In this document: positions 1 through 5,540 of the stretch, in pieces
Layout: each line of letters begins with the position of its first letter
How positions within the stretch are numbered: the stretch's first letter is position 1
NCBI GenBank assembly: GCA_019752915.1
Contig: JAIELO010000161.1
Location: 1-5,540 of the forward strand
Length of the DNA stretch: 5,540 nt
Source of the DNA: Burkholderiaceae bacterium
Lineage (GTDB): Bacteria; Pseudomonadota; Gammaproteobacteria; Burkholderiales; Burkholderiaceae_D
Direction: 5' to 3'
Notes under the pieces: model-generated
Databases searched by the model: none
What the model saw: only the letters and a program-made list of their open reading frames with translations
Told to the model about the DNA's origin: nothing
Position numbers and translations under genes: made by a program

Positions 1-1572
1 CTTCGGTGTCAGCCCTTCGGAAATCGTGGTAAAGCCGCGCACGTCGACAAACATCACCGTCAACTCGCGGCTTTCGCCATCCATATTGTATTTTTCCGGG
101 TCTTCGGCCATTTCTGCGACCAGCTCCGGCGCCACATACTCGCCGAAGCGCGATACCAGCGCCTGCCCCTTGCGCACTTCGAAGAAATAGCCCCACGCCA
201 CATTCAGCACGAACACTGCGAACAGTACGATGATCAGCATGGCCGAATTGAACATCAGATCCTGCACCCGGTACAGATACAGGTTCAAGCCGACGCTGGC
301 CGCCATCACCGTCACCCCCAGCAGCATGGAGCGCAGCGGCGAGAGTGCTGCCAGCGCCAGCCCCAGCCCCAGCCCGAGCACCAGAATCGCGCCCGCCTCC
401 AGTACCGGCGCCGTATAGGGGCGCGATTTGAAGCGCTGATCGAGGATGGACTTGATGATGTTGGCATGAATTTCCACACCCGGATACTCGGGATTGACGG
501 GGGTGGCACGCAAGTCCACCAGTCCCGGTGCGGTGGTGCCGATCAGCACCAGCGTGCCCTTCAGCAAGGCTTGCGGGGCACGCCCGGTCAGCACATCGGC
601 CGCCGACACATAGCGGAAGGCGCCGCCGGACGGACCGCCGCGCCCGCGGAACTGCACTACCGTACTCATCGCCTCGCCCACCGCGATCAGGCGCTGCTTA
701 CGCTGCGGCAGCAGGATGGTCAGCGCATCATAGCCGCCGCTATCGAGCTGGTTCTGGGACAGCTGGTCGACCGATTCGGTCAGCAGCGGCTTCACGGCCA
801 GTGCATCGAGATACAGCATGCTGGTGGCGACCGCCAGCGAGGGATAGTAGTGCTCGCCCACTTGCTGGATCAGGTAGGCATTGCGCACCACCCCGTCCAG
901 ATCGGTGACCACGGAAAAGCTGCCCGCCCCGGCGGCAGCCTGCTGCAGCACCGGCACATTGGCTTCATAACCGGCCGCGTTATAGGCCAGCAGTTCACGG
1001 CCGTTCAAGTCGGCTTCACTGAACAGCGGTTTCGGCAGCGCCCCCTTGATCTGGTCGGGTGACAGATTAAAGCCCAGAATCACCGGCTGCCCCTGCAGGG
1101 CGCTGGCAAACAGACCATCGTAGTCAAGTGCCGTTTTCAGCGTGGCCAGCTTGTCTTTCAGCTGCGGCACATCGCGCAATTCGCGCGTCGACAGTTTTTC
1201 CAGTACGCCATAACCGGAACTGGTGTCCGGCTCCGGGAAGGAAATATCGTAGCCGATGGCTTTCACCTGGTAGTGCCGGGTCAGCTGGCTTATCAGTTGC
1301 GCCTGCACATTGCGGCTCCACGGGAAGCGCCCGAATTCGGTCAGCGACTTGCCATCGATATCGACAATCACGATGCGCGGATCGAGTTGCGGCACCTCCA
1401 GCTTCATACGTTCGCCGGCCAGCAGATTATCCAGTCGCACCACCGCATCGCTCTGCCAGACATTCAGCGTGTAGAGCACCCCGAGCGCTGTTACCAGCGC
1501 ACTGAGCAGCCAGCGCAGGCCGTATTTACTCAGGTTCTTGGTCCAGCTGACCGGCCAGTGGAGGGGCTTCAC
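1..1572 (-). CDS. CHASE2-domain class III adenylate/guanylate cyclase (3' end beyond window)
   Basis: Integral membrane sensor that probably converts ATP to cAMP (or GTP to cGMP) in response to an extracytoplasmic signal. The 524 visible residues show TM1 (about 19-38), then a CHASE2 domain (about 40-380) with family hallmarks: IVIVDIDGKSL followed by FPWSR near 67-87, GYDISFPEPD at 107-116, GTTAPGL at 345-351 and GVEIHAN ending near 371. Three closely spaced hydrophobic helices follow (about 387-460), then a linker and the start of the cyclase domain, LTVMFVDVRGFTTISE, with the first metal-binding Asp at about 510. The second metal Asp and the base-selecting residues lie outside the window, so ATP versus GTP cannot be decided. 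The start is GTG: an in-frame TGA sits 15 nt upstream and the next in-frame ATG would remove TM1. No clear Shine-Dalgarno is visible, and the gene follows the HD-GYP stop by 25 bp, so translational coupling in one operon is likely. The family call is firm. Confidence 0.94.
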   Translation of the reverse strand, partial: MKPLHWPVSWTKNLSKYGLRWLLSALVTALGVLYTLNVWQSDAVVRLDNLLAGERMKLEVPQLDPRIVIVDIDGKSLTEFGRFPWSRNVQAQLISQLTRHYQVKAIGYDISFPEPDTSSGYGVLEKLSTRELRDVPQLKDKLATLKTALDYDGLFASALQGQPVILGFNLSPDQIKGALPKPLFSEADLNGRELLAYNAAGYEANVPVLQQAAAGAGSFSVVTDLDGVVRNAYLIQQVGEHYYPSLAVATSMLYLDALAVKPLLTESVDQLSQNQLDSGGYDALTILLPQRKQRLIAVGEAMSTVVQFRGRGGPSGGAFRYVSAADVLTGRAPQALLKGTLVLIGTTAPGLVDLRATPVNPEYPGVEIHANIIKSILDQRFKSRPYTAPVLEAGAILVLGLGLGLALAALSPLRSMLLGVTVMAASVGLNLYLYRVQDLMFNSAMLIIVLFAVFVLNVAWGYFFEVRKGQALVSRFGEYVAPELVAEMAEDPEKYNMDGESRELTVMFVDVRGFTTISEGLTPK

Positions 1573-1597
1573 GCAGGCGCTCGCTCAGGGAGGGAAT

Positions 1598-3217
1598 TCA
1601 GGGGGTATAACCGGGAATGCGCGACTCATCGATCGCGTCGATCTGGCGCTCGTCCATATTCTTGCGCGCGAAGTGCAGGTAGATTTTGCTACGGATAAAG
1701 ATGTCGAACAGATCCGGATCGATGTGACCATTCAGGGCAAAGTTGCCAAGGATCTGCAACGCTTCCGACAGCAGTTTGCCTTTTTTATAGGGCCGGTCGG
1801 CCGCCGTCAGTGCCTCGAAAATATCGGCAATCGCCATCAGCCGGGCCTGCACCGACATCTGCTCGCGTGTCAGCCCGCGCGGATAGCCTTTGCCATCCAT
1901 GCGCTCGTGGTGACCACCGGCATACTCGGGCACATTCTTCAGATGCTTAGGCCAGGGCAATGCCTCCAGCATCTTGATGGTCATGGTGATGTGGTTGTTA
2001 ATCTGCTTGCGCTCGTCTTCGGTCAGAGTGCCGTACTTGATGGTCAGGTTCTGCACTTCATTGGCACTCAGGAAGTCCTGCTCGATCCCGTCCGGCCCCA
2101 GCCAGCGGCGCTGGGCAATCTGGCGTACCCGGTCCTGATCGGCGCTGGCCATCGCCTCGCCCCCCACATTGGCCTGCCGGATAAAGTCGCGCTCGGCGCG
2201 CAGCAGCGCCTGCTGCTCGGCCAGTTCGGCGTCGATGCTGGCGGCATCTTCCTGTCCGGCCAGCTTGCGCTTCAGGGCAGCGATCTCTACGTCGCGCAGC
2301 AACACTTCGAAACGGGTATCGACGGTGCTGATGCGATCGACGATGGTTTCCAGCTTGGTGGCTTTATCGACGACGTGTACCGGGGTGGTGATCTTGCCGC
2401 AATCGTGCAGCAGACCGGCCAGCCACAATTCCTTGCGATCCGCGTCGGTCATGCGGAACCCGGCCATCGGTCCGGTTTCGGTCTGGTGCACGGCCTCGGC
2501 CAGCATCATGGTCAACTCCGGCACAAACTGGCAGTGCCGTCCCGTGTAGGGCGATTTGGCATCGATACCGATATTGATCAGATTGACCAGCGATTCGAGC
2601 AGGTTTTCCAACTGGCCAATCAGGCGCTGGTGGGTCAGCGCGACCGCCGCCTGGGCCGCTAGCGCCTCGATGAAACGCTGATCGGTCTGACTGAAGGCAC
2701 GGATCTCGCCCGTCTCCGTGTCGATCGCATTAATCAGTTGCAACACACCGACCAGTTCGCCTTCATGATCGCTCATCGGCACCGTCAGGAACGATTGCGA
2801 ATGGTAGCCATTCATCTGGTCGAACTTGACCATGCCGGAAAAATTGAAGACATCGGCTTTATAGACATCTTCGATATTGACCGACAGGCCGAAATGGGCG
2901 GCATAGGCTGCCACGGCGGCCAGATTTTTTTCACCTTCGGCATCGTACAGTGGCACACCCGGTGCGGTGACGGGCGTGCCGCTACTGCCGCCCTGCTGGA
3001 TTTTCAGCGTGTGATTGAACAGGATCGCAAACTCCAGCGTGCGCTGGTCGTCGCTCGGGCGGTACAGCGTGCCCCCATCGGCATTGGTCATCCCGCGTGC
3101 CACCACCAGTATGCGTTCCAGCAAGGCATCGGTGTCATGTCGCTTGCCCAGCTCGACACTGAGTTCGATCAGCCGTTCCAGCCGCTGGGCGATTTGGGTT
3201 TGATTCAACTCGTGCAT
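1598..3217 (-). CDS. GAF-HD-GYP protein, probable c-di-GMP phosphodiesterase
   Basis: Soluble signalling enzyme predicted to hydrolyse cyclic di-GMP to pGpG/GMP in the cytoplasm. With the chosen start it has 539 residues. A GAF domain spans about 25-195, with NIEDVYKADVFNF and the LQLIN strand near 159-163. The HD-GYP domain spans about 215-515 and all signature residues are present: His228 (YTGRH), His271-Asp272 with Lys275 (HDCGK), His409 (NNH), HHERMDGKGYP at 436-446 and Asp465 (ADIFEALT). No membrane segment is seen. About 100 residues rich in charge, Ala and Gln (about 290-397) are inserted between HDCGK and the next conserved helix. The start is uncertain: in-frame ATGs also occur at 3256 and 3271, and none has a convincing Shine-Dalgarno. 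I prefer 3217 because family-like sequence (LERLIELSVELG) begins there and the upstream residues look non-conserved. The in-frame TTG at 3301 lies at the predicted transcription start and is unlikely. It is the first gene of a probable two-gene operon with the cyclase. Confidence 0.95.
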   Translation of the reverse strand: MHELNQTQIAQRLERLIELSVELGKRHDTDALLERILVVARGMTNADGGTLYRPSDDQRTLEFAILFNHTLKIQQGGSSGTPVTAPGVPLYDAEGEKNLAAVAAYAAHFGLSVNIEDVYKADVFNFSGMVKFDQMNGYHSQSFLTVPMSDHEGELVGVLQLINAIDTETGEIRAFSQTDQRFIEALAAQAAVALTHQRLIGQLENLLESLVNLINIGIDAKSPYTGRHCQFVPELTMMLAEAVHQTETGPMAGFRMTDADRKELWLAGLLHDCGKITTPVHVVDKATKLETIVDRISTVDTRFEVLLRDVEIAALKRKLAGQEDAASIDAELAEQQALLRAERDFIRQANVGGEAMASADQDRVRQIAQRRWLGPDGIEQDFLSANEVQNLTIKYGTLTEDERKQINNHITMTIKMLEALPWPKHLKNVPEYAGGHHERMDGKGYPRGLTREQMSVQARLMAIADIFEALTAADRPYKKGKLLSEALQILGNFALNGHIDPDLFDIFIRSKIYLHFARKNMDERQIDAIDESRIPGYTP

Positions 3218-3306
3218 GGTTGTGTGGTTCTCAACGGAAGGGACTAGGCGCGTCATGCCAGCCGCCAGCATGGCATTACCCAGAGTGTATCTCCGGTGCA
3301 AGCTGT

Positions 3307-3335
3307 TGTATATAAAGAAATGATTGGCGTCACAA
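3307..3335 (-). promoter_or_regulatory. Probable sigma70-type promoter of the HD-GYP/cyclase operon
   Basis: Read on the minus strand, TTGTGA (3335-3330) and TATACA (3312-3307) are separated by exactly 17 bp; each matches its consensus hexamer at 4 of 6 positions. The predicted transcription start is near 3300, giving a leader of about 80 nt to the ATG at 3217 or about 30 nt to the ATG at 3271. The site lies in the most AT-rich stretch of the window, between divergent genes, where a promoter is expected. This is pattern evidence only. Confidence 0.45.
3319..3334. promoter_or_regulatory. Possible CRP/Vfr-type cAMP receptor site
   Basis: The plus strand reads AATGA-TTGGCG-TCACA. Against the CRP core TGTGA-N6-TCACA this is 8 of 10 matches, with one perfect half site and A-rich flanks on both sides. 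It overlaps the -35 hexamer of the minus-strand promoter, where binding would be expected to repress. It is centred about 70 bp upstream of the likely start of the plus-strand transcript, a helical phase seen in class I activation. A single site with one degenerate half is weak evidence, and a match by chance is quite possible. Confidence 0.2.
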
Positions 3336-3383
3336 AATCATGCGAAAGATTGTCGGTTTTTCCCTGTTGTCGAAAAAAAAAGC

Positions 3384-3389
3384 TATCAT
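3384..3389 (+). promoter_or_regulatory. Candidate -10 element for the MBL hydrolase gene
   Basis: TATCAT (5 of 6 matches to TATAAT) is preceded by a run of nine A residues (3373-3381) and lies 37 bp before the start codon. No good -35 hexamer sits at 16-18 bp: TTGTCG occurs at 3367 and 3350, but the spacings (11 and 28 bp) are wrong. The promoter may therefore depend on an activator, or the true one may lie elsewhere in this gap. Confidence 0.3.
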
Positions 3390-3414
3390 CGCCCGAGGTG
3401 TCAGGCAAAAACAC

Positions 3415-3421
3415 AGGAAAG
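3415..3421 (+). promoter_or_regulatory. Ribosome binding site deciding the MBL hydrolase start
   Basis: AGGAAAG lies five bases before the ATG at 3427. It selects this start over the in-frame ATG at 3340, which would add 29 residues without family resemblance and would place the candidate -10 element inside the coding region. Confidence 0.65.
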
Positions 3422-3426
3422 AACAC

Positions 3427-4320
3427 ATGAAATTTACTTTTTGGGGGGTGCGCGGTTCGATTCCCTCGCCCGGCCCGCGTACCGCGCGCTATGGCGGCAA
3501 CACCACCTGTATCGAGGTGCGCAGCGATGACAATACCCTCATCATCTTAGATGGTGGTACGGGGATCTTTTCGCTTGCGCAAGCGCTGTTGCAGCAGAAG
3601 AAAGGCGCCATCCATGCCAACATCTTCATTACCCACAGTCACTGGGACCACATCCACGGCCTGCCCTTCTTCACCCCGCTGTTCGTACGCGATAGCCGGG
3701 TACGTCTGCACGGCGCGATCGACCCCGACACCGGCAATGGCATCGAACATGTGATGGGCGTGCAGTTACAGAACAGCTATTTCCCCGTCAGTGAAACCCA
3801 GATGGATGCCACCATCGAATACCAGAACCTGAACATCGATGAAGCCATCACGGTGGGCGATGCGCTGGTCCACAACGTGGTGATGAACCACCCTGCCACC
3901 GATCTCGGCTACCGCATTGAATCCGGTGGCAAGGCGCTGTTCTTTACCGGTGACCATGAGCCGCTGTACAACCTGTATCCGGTCGACCATAGCGAACACG
4001 CCATCTATGCTCAGTGGATGGCCGAGCGCAATGCCGCCATCGATGCCCGGGTACAAGGCGTCGATGCACTGATCGCCGATTGCTCCTACACCCGCGACGA
4101 GTATCCGGCCAAACAGGGCTGGGGCCACGGCACCTTTGACTCGGCGCTGGCGATGGCACTGCGCTGCGGCGTCAAGGCGCTGTACTGCACCCACCATGAA
4201 CCAACCCGCAGTGACACGGAACTGGAAGCGGTGTTTGCCGAAGTACTGGCCCGCCATGCAGACCAGCTCGGTGATCTGCAAGTGTTTCTGGCCTATGAAG
4301 GCATGCAGGTAGAACTGTAG
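3427..4320 (+). CDS. Metallo-beta-lactamase-fold hydrolase, PhnP/RNase Z-like phosphodiesterase family
   Basis: Cytoplasmic two-metal hydrolase of 297 residues; no signal peptide or membrane segment is visible. It opens with the FWGVRGSIPSPG signature (5-16) and RYGGNT (21-26), typical of the COG1235-like branch. Metal ligands are visible in order: the HSHWDH motif (His70, His72, Asp74, His75), His155 (MNHP), Asp176 (FTGDHEP) and a late His at 256/257 (THHEP). GHGTF near 233-237 resembles the GHSS/GHST loop of PhnP and RNase Z. Known members of the wider family cleave phosphodiesters, including cyclic ribosyl phosphates (PhnP), tRNA 3' trailers (RNase Z) and, in some lineages, cyclic nucleotides. 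The substrate here is not known. Divergence from a cyclase/HD-GYP operon makes a cyclic-nucleotide phosphodiesterase a reasonable guess. No phosphonate-degradation genes are nearby, so a PhnP role is not supported. The start is set by a good Shine-Dalgarno. Confidence 0.93.
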   Translation: MKFTFWGVRGSIPSPGPRTARYGGNTTCIEVRSDDNTLIILDGGTGIFSLAQALLQQKKGAIHANIFITHSHWDHIHGLPFFTPLFVRDSRVRLHGAIDPDTGNGIEHVMGVQLQNSYFPVSETQMDATIEYQNLNIDEAITVGDALVHNVVMNHPATDLGYRIESGGKALFFTGDHEPLYNLYPVDHSEHAIYAQWMAERNAAIDARVQGVDALIADCSYTRDEYPAKQGWGHGTFDSALAMALRCGVKALYCTHHEPTRSDTELEAVFAEVLARHADQLGDLQVFLAYEGMQVEL

Positions 4321-4333
4321 TCGGGCGCCCGCC

Positions 4334-5185
4334 TTACTGCAGGGTACAAATGACCAGTTCCGGATCGGCGTTCAGGCGTACCGGAATGGTACTGCAGCCG
4401 ACCCCGCGGCTGACAATCAGATCGCCATTGCCGGGCACCGGAATGCGGCCATGGTAATGGACCCGCGACACCGGCCCGAGCGGGCGCACCAGCGGCGTGC
4501 CATCGGGCAGCGCAATCTGGCCACCATGGGTGTGACCGGCAAAGCCGATGTGGTAGCGCTGGCCGGAGAGTTTGAGCAAGCCGTCCGGCGCATGCACTAG
4601 CAGGATCCGGACCGTCCCGGCACGGGCAAAGGTCAGACGGGCATTCGCCTCGCCCAGCCACGCCTCATCCATACCGCACACCGAGACCTGCCCGAACGGT
4701 GCCGGCAAGCCCACCGCACGATTCACCAGCATCTGCACACCGGCTTGCGCAAACAGTTCGGTAATGCAGGTTTCATCGGTGGCCAGATCATGGTTGCCCA
4801 GTACCGCAAATTTCCCCAGTGGCGCATGGCAGGCAGCGAGCCCCGCGCACAGCACCTCGGCATAGCGGGCCGCGCCCGACACATAGTCGCCTCCCAGCAA
4901 TAACAGATCGACTTGCTCGCGCTGCAGGCAGGCGAATAGTTCGTCGAAGATGGCAGGATGGGTCGACGGGCCGGCATGAAAGTCCGACGCAAACGCGATC
5001 TTGAGGGGACGTGGCAAGCGCTGCCGCTCTGGCAGCCGCACGCTATGGCGCGTCACACCGAGGTGGCCGTGCAAGCCGCTGCGATAGGTCAGCGAACGCA
5101 GCAATCCGCCCAGCAGCAGCCATTGCGAACAGGCTTGCAGCCAGCGCTTACGACGGGGAATATAGGGAGTTCGTGGCACAGACAT
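4334..5185 (-). CDS. Calcineurin-like metallophosphoesterase, YkuE/YaeI-type
   Basis: Two-metal phosphoesterase of 283 residues with the full motif set: DFH (Asp68, His70), GGDYV (Asp100), GNHD (Asn131, His132), LVHAPD (His198) and GHTHGGQ (His218, His220). No key residue is missing. The N-terminus is basic (RRKR at 11-14) and followed by a short hydrophobic stretch (about 15-30), which suggests membrane attachment. It only loosely resembles a twin-arginine signal, unlike the clear one in Bacillus YkuE. Relatives are linked to membrane lipid or UDP-sugar phosphodiester hydrolysis, but the substrate cannot be read from the sequence. It is convergent with the MBL hydrolase (13 bp between stops). 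No strong Shine-Dalgarno precedes the ATG. A TATCAT -10-like hexamer lies about 80 bp upstream (5263-5268, minus strand) without a good -35. A CpdA-like cAMP phosphodiesterase role is less likely given the N-terminal segment and GHTHGGQ context. Confidence 0.94.
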   Translation of the reverse strand: MSVPRTPYIPRRKRWLQACSQWLLLGGLLRSLTYRSGLHGHLGVTRHSVRLPERQRLPRPLKIAFASDFHAGPSTHPAIFDELFACLQREQVDLLLLGGDYVSGAARYAEVLCAGLAACHAPLGKFAVLGNHDLATDETCITELFAQAGVQMLVNRAVGLPAPFGQVSVCGMDEAWLGEANARLTFARAGTVRILLVHAPDGLLKLSGQRYHIGFAGHTHGGQIALPDGTPLVRPLGPVSRVHYHGRIPVPGNGDLIVSRGVGCSTIPVRLNADPELVICTLQ

Positions 5186-5377
5186 TCGGCGATGGAGCAG
5201 GAAAACGGCAGAAACTCCGCGCGCGGCGGCAGACTATGGCCGCCTCGGGCAGCCAACCCGGCATGATAGCCGATCCGGCAGCGGCTTGCCGAACGTAACA
5301 ACGCCGCCCGCAGGCGTCAGCCCGGGGCGGCGTTGGAAGACGACGCGCTGGCCGCAGTCATGCTACGGCCACAGTCC
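5186..5377. other. Non-coding gap between metallophosphoesterase and phosphate transporter genes
   Basis: Apart from the terminator-like hairpin and a weak -10-like hexamer at 5263-5268, I see no gene or recognisable site in these 192 bases. Open frames crossing it show no family resemblance. A short TGGCCG/CGGCCA inverted pair (5349-5354 and 5366-5371) flanks an 11-base loop and is too weak to call. Confidence 0.5.
5300..5334 (-). terminator. Probable intrinsic terminator of the PiT transporter gene
   Basis: AACGCCGCCC (5300-5309) and GGGCGGCGTT (5325-5334) form a perfect 10-bp GC-rich stem around a 15-base loop, 43 bp after the transporter stop codon. On the minus strand the stem is followed by a modestly T-rich tail (GTTACGTTC), so termination is plausible but the U-tract is poor. 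On the plus strand no T-run follows. Confidence 0.55.
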
Positions 5378-5540
5378 TTACATGACGTGCTGAGCGATCC
5401 ACCAGGCGATTGCCGCCACAAAGGCGGAGGCCGGAATGGTAAACACCCAGGCCCAGACGATGTTACCGGCCACGCCCCAGCGTACCGCCGACATCTTCTG
5501 CGACGAACCGACGCCGACGATGGCGCCGGTAATCGTGTGC
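5378..5540 (-). CDS. pit: PiT-family inorganic phosphate transporter, C-terminal fragment
   Basis: The last 53 codons and TAA stop of a gene that enters from the right edge. The fragment begins HTITGAIVGVGSSQK, the conserved C-terminal repeat signature of PiT permeases, continues with AVRWGVAGNIVWAWVFTIPA, and ends in a hydrophobic helix before IAQHVM. PiT proteins are inner-membrane, low-affinity phosphate (metal-phosphate) symporters. Only the last transmembrane region is visible, so the number of helices, the start and any upstream partner (often a DUF47/PhoU-like regulator) cannot be judged. It reads toward the metallophosphoesterase on the same strand but is separated by about 190 bp and a hairpin, so the two are probably separate transcription units. 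Confidence 0.92.
   Translation of the reverse strand, partial: HTITGAIVGVGSSQKMSAVRWGVAGNIVWAWVFTIPASAFVAAIAWWIAQHVM

Noticed and set aside
466..1062. Plus-strand open frame over the cyclase CHASE2 region
   Set aside because: The Gln/Arg/His-rich translation is typical of antisense frames in GC-rich genes, and the minus-strand frame carries clear CHASE2 motifs.
1538..2662. Long plus-strand open frame antisense to the HD-GYP gene
   Set aside because: It mirrors the codon bias of the well-supported minus-strand gene, has no recognisable domain, and runs across the junction of two real genes.
2738..3247. Second antisense open frame over the GAF region
   Set aside because: Shadow of the HD-GYP coding frame; no ribosome binding site or family resemblance.
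3340..3426. Upstream ATG extension of the MBL hydrolase
   Set aside because: The added 29 residues lack family resemblance, the candidate promoter would fall inside them, and the ATG at 3427 has a good Shine-Dalgarno.
3572..3585. Perfect 14-bp palindrome CGCTTGCGCAAGCG inside the MBL gene
   Set aside because: It encodes ordinary residues (SLAQA) in preferred codons and is not repeated nearby; probably chance in GC-rich coding DNA.
5349..5371. Short inverted repeat after the phosphate transporter stop
   Set aside because: Only 6 bp of stem, no T-tract; the 10-bp hairpin at 5300-5334 is a much better terminator candidate.

Overview
The window is about 58% GC by eye and reads as chromosomal DNA from a Gram-negative bacterium, most likely a betaproteobacterium of the Neisseriales/Chromobacteriaceae type. 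That placement is a soft inference from base composition, protein style and gene content; there is no rRNA or tRNA here to anchor it. The window is gene-dense, with five protein genes (two cut by the edges), and I see no mobile element, CRISPR array or RNA gene.

Layout from left to right. (1) Bases 1-1572, minus strand: a class III nucleotide cyclase with an extracytoplasmic CHASE2 sensor and transmembrane helices. Its catalytic domain has just begun when the gene runs off the left edge. (2) Bases 1598-3217, minus strand: a GAF-HD-GYP protein with all hallmark c-di-GMP phosphodiesterase residues and an insert of about 100 residues inside the HD-GYP core. It lies 25 bp upstream of the cyclase and is probably co-transcribed with it. 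(3) Bases 3218-3426: an AT-rich divergent promoter region with a good sigma70-type promoter for the minus-strand pair, a weaker one for the plus-strand gene, and a CRP-like half-conserved palindrome between them. (4) Bases 3427-4320, plus strand: a metallo-beta-lactamase-fold hydrolase related to the PhnP/RNase Z-like phosphodiesterases. (5) Bases 4334-5185, minus strand, convergent with the previous gene and only 13 bp from it: a YkuE/YaeI-like calcineurin-fold metallophosphoesterase with a basic, hydrophobic N-terminus. (6) Bases 5186-5377: a non-coding gap with a strong hairpin that probably terminates the next gene. (7) From 5378 to the right edge, minus strand: the C-terminus of a PiT-family phosphate transporter.

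How the genes may work together. The central three genes look like a nucleotide second-messenger locus. A membrane cyclase senses something outside the cytoplasm and probably makes cAMP (or cGMP). A GAF-HD-GYP protein probably degrades c-di-GMP, and its GAF domain resembles the cyclic-nucleotide-binding type. A divergently transcribed MBL hydrolase could be a phosphodiesterase acting on the cyclase product. A possible CRP-type site in the shared promoter region would close the loop. The families are well supported; the cross-talk is hypothesis. The metallophosphoesterase and phosphate transporter look like ordinary neighbours.
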